Shown piece after piece: positions 10,738 to 19,333 of a stretch of 64,000 nt of DNA. This DNA is from Nigerium sp. (GTDB lineage Bacteria > Actinomycetota > Actinomycetes > Propionibacteriales > Propionibacteriaceae). Each line of letters begins with the position of its first letter. Position 1 is the first letter of the stretch. The stretch spans positions 1-64,000 of the forward strand of contig JADJTH010000012.1 in assembly GCA_016711325.1 (NCBI GenBank), written 5' to 3'. The position numbers and the translations under genes were made by a program. Below the pieces are notes generated by a model that was not told the DNA's origin, made no database searches, and saw only the letters and a program-made list of their open reading frames with translations.

Positions 10738-11313
10738 CTAGTCGCGCGTCAGACCTCGCCACAATCGGCCGCCAACCCTCCACCAGCGTGTGCCACACCA
10801 GCCGGGCCGGGTCGGAGCGCGCGTCCGCGACGGCGGCCTGCAGCAGCGTCACCAGCGCCGTCGTCGCCCACGCCGGATCCAGGTCGCCCCGGAACGTGCC
10901 GGCGTCCCTGCCCCGAGCGATGAGTGCGACGACCGGGGCAAGCACGGCATCTCGGCCCGGTTCGAACTCCGGATCCCGGGGAACGCCCAACACGACCAGA
11001 GCCCGGAACCCGACGCTCTCGACGGCCAACCCATCGAGGACCCGCCGCAGGCGGCGTCCGCCGCGCCGTCGTCGATGCGGGCCTCTTCGACGGCCCGAGT
11101 GGCAGACGCCAGCGCCCAGGAAGCCAGTTGGTGCAGCAGATCGGCCCGCCCGGTCACGTGGCGGTACATGGTGGCGCGCCCCACCCCGGCACGGGTGGCG
11201 ACATCGTCCATGCTCGCCGCCGGATCCTCAGCCAGAACCTCGGCCGCCGCCCGCAGGATCGCCTCACGGTTGCGCTGCGCATCGCTCCGCCCACCCCCCC
11301 TGTCCGGCATCAT
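10733..11313 (-). pseudogene. TetR family transcriptional regulator with one frameshift
   Basis: Start ATG 11313; the methyltransferase stop overlaps it (ATGA), so the two are translationally coupled. The N-terminal DNA-binding domain is clear: REAILRAAAEVLAEDPA, then the helix-turn-helix MDDVATRAGVGRATMYRHV. After EEARIDDGAADA the frame changes near 11040 and the ligand-binding half continues as VESVGFRALVVLGVPRD to ALVTLLQAAVADARSD, ending at 10733. Three copies of TGAGAC-N6-GTCTCA surround the gene, the pattern of an autoregulated local repressor. One indel could be an error or a real loss, which would derepress its targets. Confidence 0.8.
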
Positions 11314-11912
11314 GCCTCCCTGGCCAGGCGGAACACCCGGAAACGGGCGCGTCCCAGCGGGCCCCCGCCGCCGAGCGCGAACACCTGGTCCGGCTCGACC
11401 GGCCAATCGGGGAAGTCCGCCGCCAGGCCCTCGGCCGTCACGCCCACCCCGGCCAAGCCCGGACGCCGATCCAGGCCAGCCACGAGCACCGAGGAACGGG
11501 ACGCCGCCAGCCGGCCCACGCCCTCGGCGACCATCCGCCGCCCGGCAGCGCGAAGACCGTGGTAACAGCCCACGTCAACGAAGACCGACACGCCAGGCTC
11601 GAGCCCAGGGACCTCCCACAGCCGGCGCACATCCCCCACCACGAACCGGACAGCGAGGCCAGCACCATCCGCCGCCCGGCGAGCCTTGTCGATCGCCGCC
11701 GCCGAGGCGTCCAGCCCCACCACCGTCCAGCCCCGCCTCGCCGCCGCGAGGCTGTGCTCACCCGTCCCACAGCCCAGATCCACCAGGGTCCGGCCGACGG
11801 TGGAACCATGCCAAGCCTCCTCGCGGTCCAGCAAGCGCTCCACCAGAGCAGACTGGGCGCGCCCCGCAGCCACCCACGGCGTCAGGCCCCCGCGATACAA
11901 CAGCTCATACAT
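11310..11912 (-). CDS. Class I SAM-dependent methyltransferase
   Basis: About 200 residues from ATG 11912. Motif I is TLVDLGCGTGEHSLAAARRG, followed by the acidic residue loop VVGLDASAAAIDKAR, VRFVVGDVRRL (motif II/III) and VFVDVGCYHGL. It fits the thiopurine/tellurite-type small methyltransferases, but the acceptor is not evident. It is the first gene of a leftward unit with TetR. One operator copy overlaps its start codon region and another lies in the 70-bp gap to the divergent FAD monooxygenase, so methylation and hydroxylation are probably induced together. Confidence 0.82.
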   Translation of the reverse strand: MYELLYRGGLTPWVAAGRAQSALVERLLDREEAWHGSTVGRTLVDLGCGTGEHSLAAARRGWTVVGLDASAAAIDKARRAADGAGLAVRFVVGDVRRLWEVPGLEPGVSVFVDVGCYHGLRAAGRRMVAEGVGRLAASRSSVLVAGLDRRPGLAGVGVTAEGLAADFPDWPVEPDQVFALGGGGPLGRARFRVFRLAREA

Positions 11913-11929
11913 GAGACGAGTATGTCTCG
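11912..11929. promoter_or_regulatory. TetR-type operator, copy 2
   Basis: TGAGAC-GAGTAT-GTCTCG, eleven of twelve arm bases as in the other copies. It abuts the methyltransferase start codon, a position suited to repression. Confidence 0.65.
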
Positions 11930-11952
11930 CCGACTTGATCGCCTGAGTAAAG

Positions 11953-11970
11953 TGAGACTTTATCGTCTCA
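11953..11970. promoter_or_regulatory. TetR-type operator, copy 3
   Basis: TGAGAC-TTTATC-GTCTCA, a perfect 6-bp palindrome with 6-bp spacer. It ends 12 bp before the monooxygenase ATG, just upstream of its ribosome site (GGAGG). Confidence 0.75.
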
Positions 11971-11982
11971 TTTGGAGGTGTC

Positions 11983-13509
11983 ATGGTCCCCCGGAGCTCA
12001 CCTGACGTCGATCTGCTGGTGATCGGCGCAGGACCGACCGGTCTCACGGCGGCGCTGGAGGCCCGGCGACGCGGCATGACCGTGCGCATCGTCGACAAGA
12101 GGGACAACCGCGGCCGGCACTCCAAGGCGCTGGTGGTGCACGCCCGCACCATGGAGGTGTTCGCGGGCCTCGGCGTGGCCGAGGAGGTGTCGCGCCGCGG
12201 CGTCCGGTTCACAGCCCTCAACCTGCAGGGCCCGCTGGGTGCGCGCGGCCGGGTCGACCTGCTCGACCTCGACTGGGGCGACACCGACCATCCCCACTGG
12301 CTCACGGCGCCGCAGTACGAGACCGAACAGGTGCTGGAGGCCGCGCTGACGGAGCGGGGCGTCCGAGTCGAGTGGGATACGACCCTGATCGGGCTCGTCG
12401 ACGAGGGCGACGCTGTCGTAGCCGACCTGCGTGGCCCGGGCACGGCGCAGGTTCACGTTCGCGCACGGTGGCTCCTGGGTGCCGATGGGGGCCGCAGCAC
12501 GGTCCGGGACGCCATCGGGGGCCGGCTCAAGCGGGTGGACGCCGGCGCAACGTTCATCCTGGCCGACGCTGACACGACGTCGACGCTCCCCCAGGACGAG
12601 GGCCACCTGTACCTGCACCCGGACGGGCTGCTGATCGTCGTTCCCCTGCCCGAACGCGACCGGTGGCGCATCATCGCCCACGTCCCGGGCCAGTCCGCCG
12701 CATCCGGGCCGGTGATAGATGCGGAGTATCTGGACAACCTAATCCGTGCGCGGACGTCCCTCGAGTTCGGCGCCAGCAAGGTCGGCTGGACCTCGCGGTT
12801 CGCGCTGAGCCACGGCGTCTCGAACATACTTCGCCACGGACGGGTGTTCCTCGCCGGGGACGCCGCCCACGTCCATAGTCCCGTAGGTGGGCAGGGCCTC
12901 AACACCGGAGTGCAGGACGCGCACAACCTGGTGTGGAAGCTGGCGCTCGCCGACCGCCTCGCTCCCGACGTTCGCGAGGGCCTCCTGGAGAGCTATGCGA
13001 CCGAGCGGGGTCAGGTGGCGCATGCCATGGTGGGCGGAGTCCGGCGAGCGACGTCCCTGATCACGGGTCGCGCCGGCGTCGCCCGTCGCATCGTCGGCGC
13101 GCTCGGGCCGCGGGTGCTGCGGAGAAGACGTCTCCGCCTGGCCCTGGGCCGCCCCCTCGCAGGGCTCGAGGTCACCTACTCGGATAGCCCACTCGTCGTG
13201 CCGGGCTGTAGGGCGTCCGGCACCCGGGTCGGGAATGCGGCCGCCAGCGCCGGCGGCCGGGTGCTCTCGAGGCTGGACCCACACCGCTACACCTGGGTCG
13301 TCCGCGAGCCAGCGTCCGGAGGGCCCTGGGGCGACCTGCCGGTCGTGGAGGTCGCCGACGACGCCGAGACTCCCGCAGTCGCGCTGGTCCGTCCCGACGG
13401 TTACATCGCCGCCTGCGGGAACACTCAGGCCGAGGTGTGGAACTCTCTGGCCCGGCGGCCGGCGCTACTCGGTTCCGCCCGGGCCACCACCGACCCAGCC
13501 GAAAGCTGA
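11983..13509 (+). CDS. FAD-dependent aromatic-type monooxygenase
   Basis: Intact 508-residue flavin hydroxylase of the PHBH/PgaE/rifampicin-monooxygenase class, using FAD, NAD(P)H and O2 to hydroxylate an aromatic or polyketide substrate. It shows the Rossmann motif LLVIGAGPTGLTAALEA near residue 10, a central LLGADGGRSTVRDAIGG near 165, and the second FAD motif VFLAGDAAHVHSPVGGQGLN near 290. A C-terminal thioredoxin-like region follows. ATG 11983 has a clear GGAGG site. It diverges from the methyltransferase and is flanked by a TetR operator. Modification of an antibiotic or other aromatic compound is plausible, but no substrate can be named. Confidence 0.88.
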   Translation: MVPRSSPDVDLLVIGAGPTGLTAALEARRRGMTVRIVDKRDNRGRHSKALVVHARTMEVFAGLGVAEEVSRRGVRFTALNLQGPLGARGRVDLLDLDWGDTDHPHWLTAPQYETEQVLEAALTERGVRVEWDTTLIGLVDEGDAVVADLRGPGTAQVHVRARWLLGADGGRSTVRDAIGGRLKRVDAGATFILADADTTSTLPQDEGHLYLHPDGLLIVVPLPERDRWRIIAHVPGQSAASGPVIDAEYLDNLIRARTSLEFGASKVGWTSRFALSHGVSNILRHGRVFLAGDAAHVHSPVGGQGLNTGVQDAHNLVWKLALADRLAPDVREGLLESYATERGQVAHAMVGGVRRATSLITGRAGVARRIVGALGPRVLRRRRLRLALGRPLAGLEVTYSDSPLVVPGCRASGTRVGNAAASAGGRVLSRLDPHRYTWVVREPASGGPWGDLPVVEVADDAETPAVALVRPDGYIAACGNTQAEVWNSLARRPALLGSARATTDPAES

Positions 13510-14042
13510 GGGAGTCGCCCCCGAGAACGAAGCGTGATGATAGGGCTGATCGTCATTATCAGTCGCGCGCGCACGCCGGTTGTCGGTGTCGTTCTTCCAG
13601 TCCTCCCCGGCCTGCAGCGTGCATTGTCAACGTAGTGGTGAGCATCGTCTTGTAGATGATGTCGGACACGATCGGCTACCCGATCGCCGCACTTTGGGAG
13701 GGCCCAGCCATCCACGAGCATGCCATCACGCCGCTCAGCCCGTCCCCTTGCGGACAAGACACTCGGCGTCCAGTTGCGTCGGTGCGCGATAACAACTGCC
13801 TCGCCGGCCCCCCTCCAAAGGCTCCGACTTGCCCGGCCCGGAAACATCCGACTTTGCCGCGCCTGGGGTGGCCTGTCAGCGCCGATCGACGCCCTCGATC
13901 TGCCGGTTGAGCTTCTCGCCGAGGAGTGGCGAGTCCGTTGGGCGCCAGGCGCGGCGGAGGGGATGCTTCCTGTCGAGGCGCTGACGAGCGGCTCCGGACC
14001 GAGAACGGGCCGAAGACAGGAATCGCTACGCCGCTCCTCTTG
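13510..14042. other. About 530 bp without a supportable gene
   Basis: Short frames only. One, ATG 13537 to about 13635, is hydrophobic (MIGLIVIISRARTPVVGV), and fragments downstream are also mildly hydrophobic, so this may be an eroded membrane-protein gene. No family is recognisable. Confidence 0.4.
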
Positions 14043-14072
14043 ACAACCTACAACCAGGCGGTTGTAGGTTGT
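14043..14072. promoter_or_regulatory. Perfect 13-bp inverted repeat, probable ArsR-family operator
   Basis: ACAACCTACAACC and its exact complement GGTTGTAGGTTGT are separated by AGGC. Each arm contains a direct ACAACC repeat. It ends five bases before the regulator's ATG (14077), where binding would block transcription or translation. Confidence 0.7.
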
Positions 14073-14076
14073 GTCC

Positions 14077-14451
14077 ATGGACGGGATGGACGAGGACAGG
14101 GCGGATGCCTGGTTCCACGCGCTGTCCGACCGCACCCGGCGCGACATCCTGCGCCGGGTGCTCGCCGGAGAGCACTCCGTCTCGACGCTCGCGGCGGCCT
14201 ACGACATGAGTTTCGCCGCGGTCCAGAAACACGTCGCGGTGCTGGAGAAGGCGGGCCTGCTGACCAAGCGCCGGCAGGGCCGCGAGGCCCTCGCCAGTGG
14301 CGATGTGGCGGCCGTGCGATCGGTGGGCGCCATGCTCACCGAGTTGGAGTCCCTCTGGCGCGGCCGCATCGCCCGGATCGACGAGCTCATCGCCGCGCCG
14401 GAGCCCCACACCCGGCAGGCACCAACTCCCTGCCACACCCGAAAGGACTGA
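14077..14451 (+). CDS. ArsR family winged-helix regulator
   Basis: About 124 residues. The winged-helix domain is complete: ALSDRTRRDILRRVLAGEHS, VSTLAAAYDMSFAAVQKHVA (recognition helix), LEKAGLLTKRRQGREA (wing). No metal-binding cysteine motif is seen, so it belongs to the non-metal group paired with SRPBCC proteins. ATG 14077 is preferred over GTG 14071 because the latter lies inside the operator. The next gene starts four bases after its stop, so the two form an operon that it probably represses through the palindrome at 14043-14072. Confidence 0.85.
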   Translation: MDGMDEDRADAWFHALSDRTRRDILRRVLAGEHSVSTLAAAYDMSFAAVQKHVAVLEKAGLLTKRRQGREALASGDVAAVRSVGAMLTELESLWRGRIARIDELIAAPEPHTRQAPTPCHTRKD

Positions 14452-14455
14452 TCCC

Positions 14456-14944
14456 ATGCCCGTCACCGACGTCTCCCACGATCTCGAGGCCCGGACCCTC
14501 ACCATCGTCGCGGACTTCGCCGCCCCGCCGACGCGGATCTGGGAGGTCTACGCCGATCCGCGTCAGCTCGAGCGGGTTTGGGGACCCCCGACCCACCCCG
14601 CCACGTTCGTTGATCACGACCTGGCCCCCGGCGGCCGGATGAACTACTACATGACCAGCCCCGACGGCGAGAAGTACTACGGCTACTGGGAGGTTGAGAC
14701 CGTCGAGCAGCCCAACATGTTCGCCTTCCTCGACGGCTTCGCGCTCGACGAGGAGTTCACCAAGAACCCGGACCTGCCCGTGGGAAGGAGTGTCTTTTCT
14801 TTCGTCGAGCACGACGGCGGCACCCGTGCCACTTTCGTGAGCACCTACGCCTCAGCCGAGGCGCTGCAGAAGGTTCTCGACATGGGCGTCATCGAGGGGG
14901 CCCGCTCGGCGATCAACCAGATCGACGACCTCCTCGTCGCCTGA
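14456..14944 (+). CDS. SRPBCC (AHSA1-like) domain protein
   Basis: A 162-residue protein with the helix-grip fold typical of Activator of Hsp90 ATPase homologue/CalC-like proteins: VADFAAPPTRIWEVYADPRQ, then WGPPTHPATFVDHDLAPGGR and YYMTSPDGEKYYGYWEVETV. ATG 14456 follows GAAAGGA. The ArsR-SRPBCC pair is common in actinobacteria; the hydrophobic cavity usually binds a small ligand, but the ligand is unknown. Co-transcribed with the ArsR gene upstream. Confidence 0.82.
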   Translation: MPVTDVSHDLEARTLTIVADFAAPPTRIWEVYADPRQLERVWGPPTHPATFVDHDLAPGGRMNYYMTSPDGEKYYGYWEVETVEQPNMFAFLDGFALDEEFTKNPDLPVGRSVFSFVEHDGGTRATFVSTYASAEALQKVLDMGVIEGARSAINQIDDLLVA

Positions 14945-14955
14945 GGGGAGTCGCT

Positions 14956-14975
14956 CGCGGCTGATCAGCGCCGCG
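14956..14975. terminator. GC-rich hairpin after the ArsR-SRPBCC operon
   Basis: CGCGGC (14956-14961) pairs with GCCGCG (14970-14975) eleven bases after the stop codon. No T tract follows, so it is only a candidate terminator. Confidence 0.3.
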
Positions 14976-15156
14976 ACCCGCCTCAGGCCGTACAGACAGG
15001 GGGCGGGTTGCGGACGTGCTATCGAGTCGCGCGGGCGCGGTGAGCCAAAGCCAGAGGTCGTCACGGCCCCGCTGGGCATGCACCCTCGCCGCGCAGTGCG
15101 TTCTGTCCGACACGCCACATGAGGTAGCGGGTGGGTCACAGGCGTCGATCTCCTGA

Positions 15157-15798
15157 TCAGATCAGAGCGACACTCAACGGACGGATGGCCCGGACGATGG
15201 CGAAGATCCCGCGGCGCCGGCTCTCGATGGCGCGGAATCCGGCACGGGCCATGCGATCGACCAGGTCGGCGCGCGGATCGGCGGCCATCATCCGGTGAGA
15301 CCTGGCCACGTCCGGGAGCCAGCGTGGTGGGACGAACTCCGCGATGAGTAGGCGTCCCTCCGGTTTGAGGACGCGGAACGCGCTGGCGAGGACCGCGTCG
15401 CGGGCTTCCGGGTCGACGTGGTGCAGGGCTAAGGCGGAGACGACCACGTCGACGCTACCGTCGGGCAGAGTGAGCCGGCTGATGTCGGCCTCGACGTAGC
15501 TGGCGCCGCCTCCCAGCCGCCGCGCGTGGGCAACCATCTCGGGGGCCAGGTCGACACCGGTGACCTGCCCGGTGCCGGACGCCTCGGCCGCCGCCCGGGT
15601 CAGGGCACCGGTTCCGCAGCCCAGGTCGAGCACGTCGTCGCCGGGCCGGACGCCGGCGTCGTCGACGAGCTGTCGGTAGGCGGCGCTGCGACGGCCGAGC
15701 CACGCGATCCGGGTGGCGGCTTCGTAGGTGCGTGCTGCATGGAGGGGCATGTGTCCGCTTCGGTGTTGGCCGCCGTGGCCATGCTTGGGCAGGTGCAT
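15157..15798 (-). CDS. Class I SAM-dependent methyltransferase (UbiE/MenG-like)
   Basis: A 213-residue protein from ATG 15798. SAM-binding motif I is DDVLDLGCGTGALTRAAAEA, the following acidic loop VTGVDLAPEMVAHARRL, then YVEADISRLTLPDGSVDVVV (motif II) and VLKPEGRLLIAEFVPPR (motif III). The acceptor is unknown. The same open frame runs on upstream through the 3' part of the next gene only by chance; the domain starts here. An alternative start (MPLHAARTYEA) lies about 16 codons downstream. Confidence 0.78.
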   Translation of the reverse strand: MHLPKHGHGGQHRSGHMPLHAARTYEAATRIAWLGRRSAAYRQLVDDAGVRPGDDVLDLGCGTGALTRAAAEASGTGQVTGVDLAPEMVAHARRLGGGASYVEADISRLTLPDGSVDVVVSALALHHVDPEARDAVLASAFRVLKPEGRLLIAEFVPPRWLPDVARSHRMMAADPRADLVDRMARAGFRAIESRRRGIFAIVRAIRPLSVALI

Positions 15799-15905
15799 GC
15801 ACCATTCTCCCGTCGCCGGGCACCACGTTGTGGGCGTGTCACGAGACTCGTCGGACTGCCAACATCCGCCGCCCCGGGCGCTTTCGGGTGCTTGTTCCAG
15901 CTGTC

Positions 15906-16731
15906 TCACAGGGTGCTTCGCCGGACCTCGTCGCGGCTTGACGCAGCCGGCCTCGCCCCAAGTTGATAACGCTGGATGCTGGTGGCCCGGTTCAGCAGGG
16001 GGAAACGGCCGAACCAGGATGGCAGACCCATCCGTGGCTCGGGGTCGTCGAAGTAGGAGAACGACTCCACCAGCCTGATGCCCGGGCCCCACGCCTCCAA
16101 CTCCCGCGGATCCCGCACCGCCCAGCGCATGCGCGCCTTCGAACCAGTGACCAGCAGGTGAAGGTTGTCGAGCCGCGCCGCGAGTGGCGTGCACACGTCC
16201 GTCACCAGCTCCGCCCCCAGGAACCTCCTGCGGAGGGCGACGATCAAGTCGCGGACGTGCGCCTCCTCCGAAGTACGGCAAGACCGCTTCGGCCACGACC
16301 ATCACCGAGTCCCCGTCGGCAGCAGCCAGTTGATCCATCCAGCCGGGATCGAAGGCTGAACCGGCCACGTAGCGATTCCGGTCGGCCTCGGGGAGCAACC
16401 GCCTGCGCAGGGCGATGACGTCAGGCAAGTCCAGGTCGAACCAGCGGACCTGGCCGTTGTCGACCCGCTGGAAGCGAGCGTCCAGGCCACAGCCGAGGTG
16501 AACGACGGTGGCTGCCGGGTGCCGCACCAGGAAACCACGAACGAAACGGTCGAACTCGCGCAGCCGCACCACGCATTGCACCAGGTCCCCGCGGGACAGC
16601 CGGATCCGTCGCCAGTCGTAGTCGATCTGCTCGACACGACTCCTAAATGCGCAGAGCGGCCAGTCCGTCACCTCGTCACAAGCAGCAGTCTTCTCGTGGC
16701 GCAGGGCGCTCTTGACCATTCCTCCGCGCAC
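15906..16731 (-). pseudogene. LCMT/TcmP-type O-methyltransferase with one frameshift
   Basis: N-terminal part (VEQIDYDWRRIRLSRGDLVQ, then FVRGFLVRHPAATVVHLGCG with motif I, and VRWFDLDLPDVIALRRRLL) matches the leucine carboxyl methyltransferase-like family that includes polyketide O-methyltransferases. After VMVVAEAVLPYFGG, near 16270, the frame changes. The C-terminal part continues as LIVALRRRFLGAELVTDVCT to NRATSIQRYQLGARPA, stopping at 15906. A single indel separates the halves. The exact start is uncertain: GTG 16731 or ATG 16719. Confidence 0.7.
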
Positions 16732-16820
16732 ATCCAGGTGATCCGCGACCCCCTCCCTTCGGGGGCCGCTTGGTTCGCGGCCCGAGGAGCGCGGCGTCTC
16801 TCGCCTCCTCGATGCGGTGC

Positions 16821-18526
16821 TCAGGCGCAGCGGTAGATCGTGGCTTGCCAGGGCGAAAGGAGGACCCGGGCCGCCCCACGCTCAGCCGGGGCGCCGGCCC
16901 CGTTGTCGAGTTCGACGGCCCCGATGGCCAGCCCTTCGGGCAGTCGGTAGTCCACCGTGCCGCCACCGAGGTTGACCAGCACCAGCCAGCACTCCCCGAC
17001 AGGGTCCGGGTGTATGCGAACACCGACGGATGGTCCGGGTCGACGTCGGTGAAGGCGCCATGCACCAGGGCTGGGACCCGGCGGCGCAGGGCGATCAGCC
17101 GTCGGTGGTGGTGGTAGACCGACTCCGGGTCGTCCACCTGGGCCGCAGCGTTGATCTCGACGTGGTTCGGGTTCACCGCCAGCCACGGCGTCCCAGTGGT
17201 GAAGCCGCCCTGGGCCTCACTGCTCCACTGCATCGGCGTCCGGGAATGGTCGCGGCTGGTATCGCGAAGATGCTCCAGCAGTTCTTCGGCCGGCACCAAG
17301 CCGGTCTGCACCAGGGTGCGCCACAGTCCCTTGACCTCGACGTCGTCATACTCCTCGATGCGCTCGAAGGGGTAGTTCGTCATGCCGAGTTCGTCGCCCT
17401 GATAGAGGAACGGCGTCGCCCGCTGGGTCAGCATCATCGTGGCCAGGGCCTTGGCCGATCGGGAACGCCAGGCCGGGCCGTCGTCGCCGAAGTGCGACAC
17501 CGTGCGCGGGTTGTCGTGGTTACACAGGAAGCTGGTTGTCCAGCCGTATTCGCCGGCGGTGCGGTCGATGGTGGTGTAGACCGACTTCAACTGGGGAACC
17601 GTCCAATCGATCCGGCGCCAGTTATCCCGATCGATCCGGACGACGTCGAAATGGAAGATCATGCTCAACTCTTCGCGCCGAGCATCCGTGAACATCGACG
17701 CCTGCTCGAAACCGACCCCGAACGCCTCCCCGACCGACATCGCGTCGTAGGGGGCGAGCACCTCGCGGTGCATCTCGTGCAGGTAGTCGTGGATCCGCGG
17801 ACCGTTGGCGTAGACGTCCTCAGGGTGGTCTAGCTGCTCCGGCGCCAGATCGGGCAGTCCGTCCTGCTTCGAGATGAACGCGATCACGTCCATCCGGAAG
17901 CCCGAGACGCCCTTGTCCAGCCAGAAGCGCATCAGGTCGAACACCTCGTCGTGGACTTGCGGGTTCTGCCAGTTCAGGTCCGGCTGCTTGTCGGCGAAGT
18001 AGTGCAGGTAGTACTGGCCGGTTGTCGGGTCGTACTGCCAGGCCGAACCCCCGAAGAAGGACGGGTAGTTGTTCGGGGGGCCGCCGTCGGGGGCGCCGTC
18101 GCGCCAGATGTAGTAGTCGCGGTACGGGTTCTCCCGAGAACTGCGGCTCTCGACGAACCAGTGGTGCTCGTCGCTGGTGTGGTTGACGACCAGGTCGATC
18201 ACCAGCCGGATGCCCCGCTCGCGCATGCCGGCCAGCATCCGGTCGAAGTCGGCCATCGTGCCGAACTCGGCCATCACCTTGCGGTAGTCGCGTATGTCGT
18301 AGCCGTTGTCGGCGTTCGGGCTGTCGAAATGCGGGCTGAGCCAGACCACGTCGATGCCGAGCCCCTGTAGGTAGTCCAGCTTCGCAGTGATGCCGTTGAG
18401 GTCGCCGATGCCATCACCGTTCGAGTCGTTGAACGAGCGCGGGTAGATCTGATAAACCACCGCGTCCTTCCACCACGGCGAGGTAGATGCACCAGCGGTG
18501 CCGTCGTGATCGCTTCCCAACTCCAT
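16821..18526 (-). pseudogene. GH13 alpha-glucosidase / oligo-1,6-glucosidase, frameshifted near C-terminus
   Basis: Cytosolic glycoside hydrolase family 13 enzyme cleaving alpha-glucosidic bonds of oligosaccharides. From ATG 18526 it shows VVYQIYPRSFNDSNGDGIGD (24-43), DLVVNHTSDEHHWF, GFRMDVIAF with nucleophile D213, VGEAFG with acid/base E267, and LCNHDNPRTVS with the stabilising D338. The family (trehalose synthase-like and oligo-1,6-glucosidase members) usually has 520-570 residues. The catalytic barrel is complete. Near 17000 one indel moves the final beta domain to another frame (CWLVLVNLGGGTVDYRLPEG to ATIYRCA, stop at 16821), so only the last ~60 residues are affected. Confidence 0.82.
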
Positions 18527-19328
18527 CAGACCCCTCCATCGCGTCCGACGAGTCGCCCACCCGTATCAGGGCTCGCGACGGGACTCGCCAAGGACAAACC
18601 TGCCGCACGCGGTCCCCACTGTCAACGGCCACGCAAACGGCGCCCCAGACGCAAGCCCCGACGCACCGCCCGGCGGGACGTCCCAATTCCAACCCCGGAG
18701 ACTGGCTGGTGATCGCCCCCGACGGAACGCAGGAGAACGACTCCTCCGGCAAACGGCTACTCCGGCGCAAAGGACTCACTATCGCTGCCGTCGCAGCTCT
18801 GCCCAGGCAAGAAGGTCAAGGGTGTCGTTGTCCTCGACACCAAGTGAAAGCGAGACCACATGGCCCTCATCAGGACTACATGGACTCCGGCTGGGAGTGG
18901 AAGTGGACGGCCGAGCCCGTAACCCCGCTTGACGGGAGCGCAGCTCGCTGTCCGTGGCCGGCGCGGATCCAGTGCTGTGTCGCGAGGTCACCGTGAACCG
19001 GGACGAGGTGACACCCCGTCCGTGAGGATGTCGACCCCGGTGACCACTGCGGGAATCTGTGGGGAAATGAGGCTTCCCCCGGGCAATGAAATCCCGCACC
19101 CAAGGGGTGTGGGATCGTGCCAGCGGTTGTCTTCCCTTGTCAGCGCCTCGCGGAACCTCCGAGCCAATCGCAGAGGTTCTAGCCGGAGAAGCATTTGCCG
19201 CTCAGCTACGTCAGGCCGGTGTCCGGTGGAGACCTCCCTCGCCGTCGGAGTACCGCACGGCTACCTCAACGCGATCGGGCTGCCCCGCAACCGTGCAACT
19301 TACGAACGAGCAGCTGAGCGGCTGAACG
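18527..19328. other. About 800 bp without a supportable gene
   Basis: Open frames on both strands lack recognisable domains. A fragment near 19170-19325 (AAQLRQAGVRWRPPSPSEY) looks protein-like and ends just before the IS1380 element, so it may be the eroded tail of a gene. This is the junction between the metabolic region and the mobile-element segment; no tRNA or clear attachment repeat was found. Confidence 0.4.
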
Positions 19329-19333
19329 CTCAG

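Noticed and set aside
10704..12005. A 433-codon plus-strand open frame
   Set aside because: Antisense to the TetR and methyltransferase genes, which have real domains; the product is Pro/Arg/Ser-rich without motif.
15157..16731. One 524-residue double-methyltransferase protein
   Set aside because: The open frame joins two genes by chance: the upstream methyltransferase leaves this frame near 16270 and ends at 15906, and the middle of the joined product is low-complexity.
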